Positions 32,796 through 40,444 of a stretch of 44,259 nucleotides of DNA are shown in pieces. Within the stretch, counting starts at the first letter, position 1; the number at the start of each line of letters is the position of its first letter. The stretch is taken from positions 1-44,259 of the forward strand of contig SFQZ01000023.1 in assembly GCA_004562915.1 (NCBI GenBank), given 5' to 3'. The DNA comes from a bacterium. Its GTDB lineage: Bacteria > Bacillota_A > Clostridia > Lachnospirales > Lachnospiraceae. The position numbers and the translations under genes were made by a program. The notes below the pieces were generated by a model. That model worked only from the letters and a program-made list of their open reading frames with translations. It was not told the origin of the DNA and did not search any database.

Positions 32796-33079
32796 TAACC
32801 CTCCGAAATATTTTACCGACCGGATTGTCCTATATAGACGGGAGTACTAGAATATACAACACAAGACATCCCCAAGGAGTAACACTTAGCGATAATATCA
32901 TCACGGATATGGGCGTTAATATTGGCGACTATGCGCCGGGCGCTAATGCGTGGATCTATTTCGATGCAGCTACATCCAAAATGACAAGCAGTAGAAATGT
33001 AATATATAGAAATATTATTCAGGCGTGCGGTGGCTATGGTGGAAAGGAAGAGGCGGTGGATGTCATTGTGAACGCATGA
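32792..33079 (+). pseudogene. Fragment of a DUF11-like surface protein repeat
   Basis: A 95-codon open stretch after TAA at 32789-32791. It reads ESNPPKYFTDGLSYIDGST, then NTRHPQGVTLSDNI, MGVNIGDYAPGANAWIYF, and ends DVIVNA. The pattern of an IDGST strand, a GVNIGDYAPG turn and an aromatic YF strand resembles DUF11-type repeats of large secreted or wall-anchored Firmicute proteins. No proper start, signal or anchor remains. It begins exactly where the opposite-strand Res remnant ends, marking a recombination junction. The family call is from pattern memory. Confidence 0.55.
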
Positions 33080-33157
33080 GAGATCTAAAAAGACAAACTT
33101 TTTCAACATCTTTTAGTTCAGAAGAATGTTTTCCTTTATCGATTGTGAATAAGAAAG

Positions 33158-33189
33158 AATCCTCAGCACCGCTACGGGTGTTGAGGATT
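33158..33189. terminator. Hairpin related to the terminator at 31731
   Basis: AATCCTCAGCACC (33158-33170) pairs with GGTGTTGAGGATT (33177-33189) with one G-U pair. It shares the AATCC..CA.CAC / GTGTTGAGGATT core with the hairpin at 31731-31768. The two flank the Res/DUF11 remnants. Confidence 0.7.
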
Positions 33190-33252
33190 ATTGATGCAGA
33201 GATTTCTTGCTTTTATTGCTATGTCAGCGAATCAAATTAGGCCAAGATCGCA

Positions 33253-33286
33253 ACAGAAAAGGACGCAGTAATGCGGTCTTTTCTGT
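33253..33286. terminator. Terminator at the end of the zinc-ribbon cluster
   Basis: ACAGAAAAG (33253-33261) pairs with CTTTTCTGT (33278-33286), with an inner CGCA/TGCG stem. It lies 14 nt beyond the stop codon of the last leftward gene of the cluster. Confidence 0.8.
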
Positions 33287-33299
33287 CCGGGCTTAGTAT

Positions 33300-33650
33300 T
33301 CAGTTCTTTTTCAGTTCTGCTCCGCACTTCACACAGAAGGTGCTGCCGGGTTTTACCGCAGCGCCAGTGGATTGAGATGGCGTAGAAGACTGGAAGCGAT
33401 CCGCCAAATTACCAGATGGTGGCGCACTCTTTTTGCCTCTTTTTGCAAATTGGTTAGCCACCGCATCCGTTGCCTTATCAATACCCCGCCCCAGTAAATT
33501 CTCAAGAAAGCGAATAATCAGGAAACAAATCACGCTTCCAAGGACCGCAACGACTATGCCAATTGGAATGCTGTCTGTATAAAGCGCGGCCGCCATACCA
33601 AACAAAATACCTAAGATGATGCCGTTATACGCATAAGTTCTACTTCTCAT
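33300..33650 (-). CDS. Two-helix membrane protein with partial C-terminal zinc ribbon
   Basis: A 116-aa protein with two adjacent transmembrane segments (about residues 9-25 and 28-47). A cytoplasmic linker with GRGIDKATDAVANQFAKRGKK follows. The C-terminal FCVKCGAELKKN holds only one CxxC pair, half of a zinc-ribbon unit, so metal binding would need a partner or dimer. It is the last gene of the leftward cluster. Function unknown. Confidence 0.7.
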   Translation of the reverse strand: MRSRTYAYNGIILGILFGMAAALYTDSIPIGIVVAVLGSVICFLIIRFLENLLGRGIDKATDAVANQFAKRGKKSAPPSGNLADRFQSSTPSQSTGAAVKPGSTFCVKCGAELKKN

Positions 33651-33663
33651 TTTTATTCCTCCA

Positions 33664-33843
33664 TTATTTGAATCGGTCTACTAAATTCTGCTTTTCGGAT
33701 TCCCTATAAGCACCCGATGCTCTGTCTTTCATATCTTTACTTTTATCTGCCGCTTTGGCAATTGCGTTATAAACAAGTTTGCAAATCACCATAAGTGCAG
33801 CTACAATTGCAGCAAAAATCGCAAATATTACATAATCGTTCAT
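33664..33843 (-). CDS. 59-aa single-span membrane protein
   Basis: Begins MNDYVIFAIFAAIVAALMVI, with a single N-terminal membrane helix, then a charged cytoplasmic tail ending SEKQNLVDRFK. GGAGGAATTCT precedes the ATG (33843-33841). It sits between two same-strand genes with short spacers (13 and 18 nt), which supports it being real. Function unknown. Confidence 0.75.
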   Translation of the reverse strand: MNDYVIFAIFAAIVAALMVICKLVYNAIAKAADKSKDMKDRASGAYRESEKQNLVDRFK

Positions 33844-33861
33844 AGAATTCCTCCCGCTTTC

Positions 33862-34329
33862 TTAGAAAATACTACGCTTTGTCGTGATTTCATTCTTGAC
33901 CGTAGACACTTGCGTATTCGGATCAAGCTGGACGAACATTTTCTCCACCGTGGTAAGGAGCATATTCATTTCATTTTCAAAGGAAGGCCTTCCGTATTTT
34001 GTTTTCCAGCTATCAAACTCAAAGCGATATACGCTGTTTGTCTCAGTCTGTTCCACACAGCGAATACTCGCACTGAAATATACACCGGTAAATTTGACGG
34101 CTTTTGTATTTCCCTCCAGCGAAGTACCGGTTTTCTTTAAATCCAATGCCTTTAAGGCTGCGGCATACTCTTCGTTGGGGATAGGACGAACGGTAAAAAT
34201 TTCCGCATATTCAACGAAATCACTCGCACGCTGAATGATTTTTCCCTGACCAATCAAGCGCCCTTTCCACCATGCCGAGAAGCCAATAGCTGCAACAATC
34301 AGAATGACCGCTGCAATAATTCCACCCAT
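33862..34329 (-). CDS. Single-span membrane protein of unknown function
   Basis: A 155-aa protein with one N-terminal helix (GGIIAAVILIVAAIGFSAWW), then a soluble domain with a VRPIPNEEYAAAL segment and a strand-rich TGVYFSASIRCVEQTETNSVYRFEFDSW region. AGGAGG lies upstream of the ATG. Part of the leftward zinc-ribbon/lipoprotein run. No family recognised. Confidence 0.7.
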   Translation of the reverse strand: MGGIIAAVILIVAAIGFSAWWKGRLIGQGKIIQRASDFVEYAEIFTVRPIPNEEYAAALKALDLKKTGTSLEGNTKAVKFTGVYFSASIRCVEQTETNSVYRFEFDSWKTKYGRPSFENEMNMLLTTVEKMFVQLDPNTQVSTVKNEITTKRSIF

Positions 34330-34371
34330 AATTTTTTCCTCCTTGTTTTTCCTTTCGTATTTTTATTTCTG

Positions 34372-34396
34372 TACCGCCGTTATAAAAGCGGCGGTA
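34372..34396 (-). terminator. Weak intercistronic hairpin
   Basis: TACCGCCG (34372-34379) pairs with CGGCGGTA (34389-34396) around a 9-nt AT-rich loop. It lies between the lipoprotein gene and the next leftward gene. No U-tract follows on the minus strand, so it may only stabilise or attenuate the mRNA. Confidence 0.45.
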
Positions 34397-34409
34397 TCAG
34401 TGCCCATTT

Positions 34410-34805
34410 TTACGATTTTGGCGAGAAGACAGCGGACGGATCTCCGTAGTAGATATATCCGCTCTTTGCTTTCAGATACACCGTAAGCGTTTCATCATCA
34501 TTGGGTTCAACGGTAATCTTGTAAGCATCGTTTTTCTCTTTTGCCAGCAGATCGGAAACAGAACTCTGCCCGCCGGTGATCTCGAGTACATAACCATCAC
34601 CTTTTGCTTTGTATGTACCCGTATAATTCCAGTCCATGTAAAACGTTACGGTTCCGTCCGACTCAAATTCTAAGGCGCTGATGTCAAAGGCATAGCTCTC
34701 ACATTCATAGTACCCGGACAAGGACGGCAAATCACTGCCACCTCCGCAAGCGCTCAGCGACAATAGAGCAGTAATAGCCAACAGCAGTGCAATCAGTTTT
34801 TTCAA
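34410..34805 (-). CDS. Small lipoprotein, unknown function
   Basis: A 131-aa lipoprotein. I choose the TTG at 34805 preceded by GCGGGGA, because it places the signal peptide (KKLIALLLAITALLSLSAC) right at the start. An ATG 42 nt upstream would add a hydrophilic extension before the signal. After the lipobox LSAC come a GGGSDLP linker and a compact strand-rich domain (SGYYECESYAFDISALEFESDG...TGTYKAKGD), a lipocalin-like pattern. It adjoins another small lipoprotein. Confidence 0.75.
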   Translation of the reverse strand: MKKLIALLLAITALLSLSACGGGSDLPSLSGYYECESYAFDISALEFESDGTVTFYMDWNYTGTYKAKGDGYVLEITGGQSSVSDLLAKEKNDAYKITVEPNDDETLTVYLKAKSGYIYYGDPSAVFSPKS

Positions 34806-34824
34806 AATTATTTCCCCGCTTTCG

Positions 34825-35136
34825 TTATTTTTTGAATTCGGTGCCACCGATATTAATCACATTTCCCGACTGTGAAAAGGACTGCTCCCAGGTGTATTCC
34901 TGGCCGAACAGGGTATATGTAATAATGATCTGGCCGCCGTCGATCCGATATGTGCCGCTGGCATTGATGCCAAAAGCAGACATGGTCACTTGATCTCCGT
35001 CAAAAGTAAACGATTGGGAAATAAGACCTTGAGAGTGATATGTGCCATCGAGCTTTGAACCTCCGCAGGCAGTCAGCATCGTGACACACAGGATGACGGC
35101 CAGCAGTATAGTCAGCAGTCGCTTGTTTCTTTTCAT
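34825..35136 (-). CDS. Small lipoprotein, unknown function
   Basis: A 103-aa lipoprotein with signal KRNKRLLTILLAVILCVTML and lipobox LTAC. The mature part is only about 80 residues of alternating strands (LDGTYHSQG, FTFDGDQVTMSAFG, ASGTYRIDGGQIIITY). The signal is nearly identical to that of the lipoprotein at 36126-36719, so both probably share an ancestor. Confidence 0.78.
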   Translation of the reverse strand: MKRNKRLLTILLAVILCVTMLTACGGSKLDGTYHSQGLISQSFTFDGDQVTMSAFGINASGTYRIDGGQIIITYTLFGQEYTWEQSFSQSGNVINIGGTEFKK

Positions 35137-35221
35137 GTACAGAAGAATCCTCCTTTGATTGATTTTTTATGCTACGATTCCATTTGAACAACAGCTTTTT
35201 GCCCGGGTTCGGCATTCATCC

Positions 35222-36088
35222 TTATTCCAACCTTGAACCGCATTTCGCGCAGAACTTCGATTGACTATCCATAGCAGCTCCGCACCGTGCGCAGAATTTT
35301 ACTGTCGGCTCGGGAGCCGGATCCTGCATCTCCTCCGATATGGTGGAAGGATGCTCCTGCGGCAGTACGGTTGTTTGAGGCTGTTCGGGCGAATAATACA
35401 TCATCTGTGGATTGATGGGATTTGAACTTCTATTGACGCTCTGCGCAAAGGTATGATTTTGCGGGGCATTTTTTCGATAAAGCATGAAAACCTGTATGGC
35501 AAAAACGGCAATAAATCCGATCCATGCCAAACCGTACAGAGCAAGCTTAAAGCTTGTCCGCAGAGCGAGCAGGACATATATGACCTCGTATGCGCCAAGC
35601 ATACAAGAGATGACGAAGAAGACAATCCGAAGAGTATTTTTATTTTCGTCTTTTTTCAATGCCAAAATCCATGCCATAGTAACCAATGCATACAATACAA
35701 GCTGAACGATTACCCGTTCCGCCCCGCGCCAGCCGGAAAAATAATATTCTCCGTAATTGATAATCTGCTGAATTGCGGTAATTAAGCTGCCGACGCTTAG
35801 CAAGGAATATGTAAAAGCCATGGAGAAAGATTCTATCTTCACTTTCTTCACGCACATCCAAAGCTGCAAAAGACCGGCAAGCGCACACATCCAGATGTAC
35901 ACCTGACCGTTGACATTGATCAGTAAAAAAAGCGAGCTGACAGCAGAAATGATTGCCAAAGTGCGCTGAAGCGGATTCAGTTTCCAGCTTTTTGCAAGCA
36001 AGGCTATGTAGCTCATCACAGAACGAAGGCTGCCGTCCATCAAATCTTCCCTTTCGGAAGTACCGGGACTGTATTTTGTGTCATTCAT
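35222..36088 (-). CDS. Six-helix membrane protein with C-terminal zinc ribbon
   Basis: A 288-aa protein. Six hydrophobic segments lie between about residues 40 and 220. A Pro/Gln-rich linker (EQPQTTVLPQEHPS) leads to a complete zinc ribbon at the C-terminus: FCARCGAAMDSQSKFCAKCG. I place the start at MNDTKYSP (36088), which has AAGGAG upstream; an in-frame ATG 45 nt earlier overlaps the neighbouring gene. An even number of helices puts both ends in the cytoplasm. Function unknown. Confidence 0.75.
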   Translation of the reverse strand: MNDTKYSPGTSEREDLMDGSLRSVMSYIALLAKSWKLNPLQRTLAIISAVSSLFLLINVNGQVYIWMCALAGLLQLWMCVKKVKIESFSMAFTYSLLSVGSLITAIQQIINYGEYYFSGWRGAERVIVQLVLYALVTMAWILALKKDENKNTLRIVFFVISCMLGAYEVIYVLLALRTSFKLALYGLAWIGFIAVFAIQVFMLYRKNAPQNHTFAQSVNRSSNPINPQMMYYSPEQPQTTVLPQEHPSTISEEMQDPAPEPTVKFCARCGAAMDSQSKFCAKCGSRLE

Positions 36089-36125
36089 AAGTAAACTCTC
36101 CTTATTTTTTAGTATTTCTGCACCC

Positions 36126-36719
36126 TCATTCAACGGGAATCTCTTCGTAAGTATTCTCCACCTTCAAATAAACACCGTTTGAATCGTAAAGTTCCATTTC
36201 CATTAGCTGACCAAATTCATTCATTTTGAAATGGTTCCCGGGCTGACCATCGCTAAAAACGGTAATTTCCCGGATGATATCGTTTTGTACGTCATAAACC
36301 TCATAATAGTCTTCATAATAGACCGTATTTCCTTCTACCTTTACAACGCCGTCTTCTCCCGGTACGAAGTCAAAATAATTGTCCAATAAAAGCACCGTAT
36401 CTTTCTGGCCGGACGGTTGCTCCTCGCGGCTGCCTACTGGTTTTCCGTCCGATGTATAGAGCCATTGCATGCTGTATGTTTCATCCCCGCTTTGCATCGT
36501 TCCACAAACCTCAATATAACCATCCTCATGAACGATGACTCTGTCATGTGAATAGTTCGTAATGGTTTCTGTCCCTTGATCAGTTACACATGCAGTTTTT
36601 GGAAAGCTGACTGATAGCGTTCTTTTCCCGGAAGATTTTCCGCAGGCAGTCAACATTGTGGCGCATAGGATTACGGTCAGCAGTACGGATAATAGCCGTA
36701 CTTTTACGTTTGTTCTCAT
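36126..36719 (-). CDS. Lipoprotein with toast-rack-like repeats, unknown function
   Basis: A 197-aa lipoprotein; signal KVRLLSVLLTVILCATML, lipobox LTAC. The mature domain carries repeated strand patterns reporting on text-like Asp/Tyr/Glu motifs (VYYEDYYEVYDVQNDIIREI, ELYDSNGVYLKVENTYEEIP), similar to YD-type beta repeats. AGGAGG precedes the ATG. It is in the middle of the leftward cluster, 37 nt upstream of the six-helix zinc-ribbon gene. Confidence 0.75.
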   Translation of the reverse strand: MRTNVKVRLLSVLLTVILCATMLTACGKSSGKRTLSVSFPKTACVTDQGTETITNYSHDRVIVHEDGYIEVCGTMQSGDETYSMQWLYTSDGKPVGSREEQPSGQKDTVLLLDNYFDFVPGEDGVVKVEGNTVYYEDYYEVYDVQNDIIREITVFSDGQPGNHFKMNEFGQLMEMELYDSNGVYLKVENTYEEIPVE

Positions 36720-36791
36720 AGATTTTCCTCCTACTAATTTTTTGTAAAAATTCTTTTGTGTGTGGCAATAAAAAGCAAGCGATGCGCCCGG

Positions 36792-36908
36792 TTATCCTAC
36801 CGGATCATTTTTTAGTCTTGCACCACATCTCGTACAGAACATGGAATGGCTGTCCATAGCAGCACCGCACTGTGTACAGAAAACGGTTCCAGTATCAATC
36901 CCATTATT
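36792..36908 (-). pseudogene. Orphan zinc ribbon in frame just after the stop of the 1162-aa gene
   Basis: Directly after the TAA at 36911-36909, 38 further codons stay open in the same frame and end at TAA (36794-36792). They encode a complete ribbon, FCTQCGAAMDSHSMFCTRCG, and finish with LKNDPVG. The ribbon is closest to that of the 288-aa protein (FCARCGAAMDSQSKFC). It has no start of its own. Either the upstream stop codon is recent, or this is the leftover C-terminus of a lost neighbour. Confidence 0.7.
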
Positions 36909-39900
36909 TTATAGGTCGATATGACCGCCGTACACTGTATGCCCGCTTGTTTTATCTACAGGGCGCTTTGTGCCGCAGGCACCGCAGAAATCCTCATCCG
37001 GCAGAAGTTCCCTGCCGCAACCAGTACAGAATACCTTTTGTTCTGCATGACCCGGTTCAGCCCACGGCAGTTCCGGACGTCTGGTGCCACAGTTGACGCA
37101 AAATGTCTCGTCCGGCAGCAATTCCCGACCGCAGTTGGTGCAAAACACCTTTTGTGCGACGTTTGAAGCGCCAGCGCTCTGATAGACCGGCTGTCCGTAA
37201 GGCTGTCCATATGGTTGCGCAACAGGCATTTGGTAGACAGCCCTTTCCTTTTTATAGGGATGCGTCAGCCACCAGCCCAGCAAGAAGGTCATGGGGAGCC
37301 CCACTGCCAGAATGGAAAACATACTCAGCATGTACTTGTCATGGCCTGGTGCATGATTAATGATTGCCAAATATCCCTGATGCAGGTTAGATAGATTGTT
37401 CACCAGGTACAAAATACCGGGAACAAACCAAATCGCCCGGTTGAACTTTGCAATACCGGATTTCCCCTTCCAGTCCTGAAAAGCAGCAAACAGCAATAAC
37501 AGCAGCGCAATCACTGCGGCAATTGCTTGGCCTAAGAGAAGATCTTTCCAAGCTGGCCCCCAGAGGCTGCGGCTAAACACAATATCGCAGATGCATAAAA
37601 GCAGTATGACCAGTTCCAGCCCCAAGGCGAGGAAAAGGGTTAGTCTCCGCTTCCGCTGGTACAGCACCACTGCCAGCACGATCCCCGAAATCAGGGAAAG
37701 AATTGGAAGAAGTAGGGTGTTCAGAAGCCGGTTCCAGGGCATATGTGGAAGTGAGGCATAGGTCATAAAAATGCTTATTAGCCCCAGTAGCACATTGGCT
37801 GTGCAGAAAATCGCTGCTACCGGAAATTTTATTTTCTTCGTTTCGTTCATGTTTCTACCTCCAAGAAATACAATTAGACCGCCAATGGCCGCAATCGCTA
37901 TCAGCAGAGCAAGCTGAAGTCCGTTTCCAGCTGTCTTAACCGGCGAGATACTGCCGTCTGCGTTAACCTTTCCGCCGATCCTGTCTCCATCCATTACCAG
38001 AAGCTCCGGCGTCTGCTCCCCGCTTTCTTCCCTGTTGGGCGCAGGCAGATTCATGGAGAACACCTGCCCGTTTTTAATGGCTACGTTGGGATATTCCGCA
38101 GCGCCGTAGCTTTCGCCGGTATCGTCAAAGGACATCGTCGATACCGACATTTCACCGTCATCCGTGGCCGTGATCCGCAGGGAATACGCTTCCGGATTAT
38201 CAAACACGCCGACGCGCTTGTAATCTTCAACCACCATCAGCGCCACCTCGGGATGAGTAGCAAGGAGTTCCTCATCTACCTGATTATCCACAATTCGACC
38301 GACGACCGCGCCGTCCTTCAAAACTTCCACGTCTATGGGGCAGTCGCCTTCCCAGTAGGAATACGGACTCTCGCACGATACAGCGCCCTCCACAATTGCC
38401 CGCAGATAGTTATCGATGATATGGTTTTTGGATGTGGCCAGATCGTTCTCCCAGGAGAACCGATAGGCGAATTTATCGATATGCCCAAACTTTCCGTACA
38501 TGGAATTTCCCGCCGCAGACAAGGTATCCCTTCCGTTCGGGCCATAGGTGTCAAAGAAATTGTAAATGTTGTGGATATTCTGGTAGCCGATCGTGACAGG
38601 AGCATCCACCTTGATGGAATCGATTGCACCGTAGGTATAAGTAAAAACATGGGAAACATCGGTGTCCATGAAAATCCAACTATTCCCCGTCTCCGGATTG
38701 TTTGCCAGTGCAGTAATCAGATTCGCCGTAGCGCCGCCAAGGCTGTGCCCGGTAATGAAAAAGGCACGTGACTTATCATACAGATCCTCGTGGGCATTGG
38801 CATACGCCTTCACGGCCCCCCAAACCTTTTTCTCAAAGTCTTCAACATAGTCGTAGGCCATATAACCCAGGAATTCTCGGTTCGCCTTCGCAAAGTGGTC
38901 CCCGATAAACTCTCTTTTGACTACGGATCCCCGGACAACGATGAATATGAGATTCATCTCTTCGCCGTTCAGCCGAATCGGAAGGTGGGCAATGCTGAAA
39001 GCATTTTCTCCGCCGTAATTGAAGTTTTCGATATTTGCATCTTCAATACCCAACTGGTAGAAGAGCTGGCAAATCTCCTGCTCACCCCTGCCTGCCGCCA
39101 TACAGAGCATCGCGCCGAGCGTTGCCAGTTCATTGTCATACACATAGGCTGATTTCTCAAACAGGCTATTTCTGAACTTTACGGACGCTCCGGCATAACT
39201 GACCAGAATCCCCGGCATATATTCGTCCGCACCATCCACGTCTGACACCCATTCATATGCCCTGTCCGGCCACCAGCCATCCGGGTAATCTACAACAATT
39301 CTGTTGTTTTCCAAATGATAATAGATAGAGTCGATACCGTTCTGGAAGGGCTCCGAAGCGGTAGTGCTGTTCTCTTTGCTCCAGACGAAATCCCGGCTTT
39401 CATATCCGCCGTCCGCTCTGCGAAACACATAAACGCCGCGCACCTCGCTGGTGTCTGACTCCTTGATGATGTACAGCTCTCCCTGATCTCCATCGTCGTA
39501 CCGGTAAGTACCGATCCAGTCCGTTGAGCTTATTTGCGCAGGTAAATATTTAATTTGATAACCGCAGGCTTTCAGGAAATCTCCCCATCCCTGACGAATC
39601 GCTGTAAAAGACTGCAGAGGCATGGCGTCAAGCTCTTCTGTTGTTGCGGTATGCAGATATTCAACCTGCTGGTTTTCTCTGAACGTATAGATATATGCCT
39701 GGGAGGACTGCCCGTCTGCCGCCCCGTTGGTGATAATCAGCTCCGGGTAATCGTCCCCCGCAACGTTGTAAAGACAGGCTTGTATTTCTGCATCGTCAAA
39801 ATATTCCTGTCCCATGTTCCGAAAGCGCCCGTTTAAGAGAAAATTTGCGAATTTGAGGTTCCATGGATTCGCATCCACATCCTCCAGATATATATCGGTA

Positions 39901-40397
39901 TTTGGCGTCATATATCCGGCAATTTTCAAGGCCTCTTTTTGCACAGACACCGGAGCAGAATCTGCATACTCCACAGAAAGGATCATGAGCCTCGACAAGT
40001 CGTCCCGGCTGTAAAACGCCACAATTTCATTTCTGGTCGGCTGGAACAGCTCATAGAACATGAGATCGCCCATTCCGTAACGATAATCGCCGTCGTAGTA
40101 GTACTGACGTATGCTAAACAGGTATCCCTTCTCCTCATCCGCTTCCTCATAGCTGCTCTTTCCGCCTGAAGCATCAAATTGGGATCGATCATAGAAGTGT
40201 ATCCAATTGGCCCCCTCATAGCCGCCTTCTGACCAGCGATATTTCTCCGCAAGGGATCCTGGTATTGTAATATCAAAACCGCTGAAGATTTCTGTTTGTA
40301 TGGTTACTTCCTCGGACGCAGACATCGCCACGGCAGGAACCGGCAGACAGAATATGAACATGAGTACTGACAAAAATATTGCAATCTTCCTTTGCAT
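36909..40397 (-). CDS. Exported lipase-fold domain fused to seven helices and two C-terminal zinc ribbons
   Basis: A 1162-aa protein. The signal peptide MQRKIAIFLSVLMFIFCLPV is cleaved near AVA. A long extracellular region contains an alpha/beta-hydrolase of lipase class 3 type with nucleophile Ser552 in TGHSLGGA. Seven hydrophobic segments follow (about residues 850-1080), then a Gly/Gln/Pro linker and two zinc ribbons (FCTNCGRELLPDETFCVNCG and FCTGCGRELLPDEDFCGACG). With a signal peptide and seven helices the ribbons are cytoplasmic. I start at MQRK (40397) after GAGGGAG rather than 18 nt upstream. It lies 47 nt after the 764-aa gene. The enzyme substrate is unknown; a sensor role is possible. 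Confidence 0.8.
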   Translation of the reverse strand: MQRKIAIFLSVLMFIFCLPVPAVAMSASEEVTIQTEIFSGFDITIPGSLAEKYRWSEGGYEGANWIHFYDRSQFDASGGKSSYEEADEEKGYLFSIRQYYYDGDYRYGMGDLMFYELFQPTRNEIVAFYSRDDLSRLMILSVEYADSAPVSVQKEALKIAGYMTPNTDIYLEDVDANPWNLKFANFLLNGRFRNMGQEYFDDAEIQACLYNVAGDDYPELIITNGAADGQSSQAYIYTFRENQQVEYLHTATTEELDAMPLQSFTAIRQGWGDFLKACGYQIKYLPAQISSTDWIGTYRYDDGDQGELYIIKESDTSEVRGVYVFRRADGGYESRDFVWSKENSTTASEPFQNGIDSIYYHLENNRIVVDYPDGWWPDRAYEWVSDVDGADEYMPGILVSYAGASVKFRNSLFEKSAYVYDNELATLGAMLCMAAGRGEQEICQLFYQLGIEDANIENFNYGGENAFSIAHLPIRLNGEEMNLIFIVVRGSVVKREFIGDHFAKANREFLGYMAYDYVEDFEKKVWGAVKAYANAHEDLYDKSRAFFITGHSLGGATANLITALANNPETGNSWIFMDTDVSHVFTYTYGAIDSIKVDAPVTIGYQNIHNIYNFFDTYGPNGRDTLSAAGNSMYGKFGHIDKFAYRFSWENDLATSKNHIIDNYLRAIVEGAVSCESPYSYWEGDCPIDVEVLKDGAVVGRIVDNQVDEELLATHPEVALMVVEDYKRVGVFDNPEAYSLRITATDDGEMSVSTMSFDDTGESYGAAEYPNVAIKNGQVFSMNLPAPNREESGEQTPELLVMDGDRIGGKVNADGSISPVKTAGNGLQLALLIAIAAIGGLIVFLGGRNMNETKKIKFPVAAIFCTANVLLGLISIFMTYASLPHMPWNRLLNTLLLPILSLISGIVLAVVLYQRKRRLTLFLALGLELVILLLCICDIVFSRSLWGPAWKDLLLGQAIAAVIALLLLLFAAFQDWKGKSGIAKFNRAIWFVPGILYLVNNLSNLHQGYLAIINHAPGHDKYMLSMFSILAVGLPMTFLLGWWLTHPYKKERAVYQMPVAQPYGQPYGQPVYQSAGASNVAQKVFCTNCGRELLPDETFCVNCGTRRPELPWAEPGHAEQKVFCTGCGRELLPDEDFCGACGTKRPVDKTSGHTVYGGHIDL

Positions 40398-40444
40398 AAT
40401 CTCCCTCTTCTTCACGCCTTTTGTATAGCGAGATGCATTTCCTG

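Noticed and set aside
33025..33240. Short plus-strand frame overlapping the end of the surface-protein fragment
   Set aside because: Out of frame with the DUF11-like fragment, spans a terminator hairpin, and gives no recognisable protein.
36745..36765. CTTTTGTGTGTGG, resembling the shared promoter motif of the right-hand regulon
   Set aside because: It lacks the CTACC half and an exact TTGTGTGGG, faces away from the lipoprotein gene at 36719, and has no correctly spaced -10.
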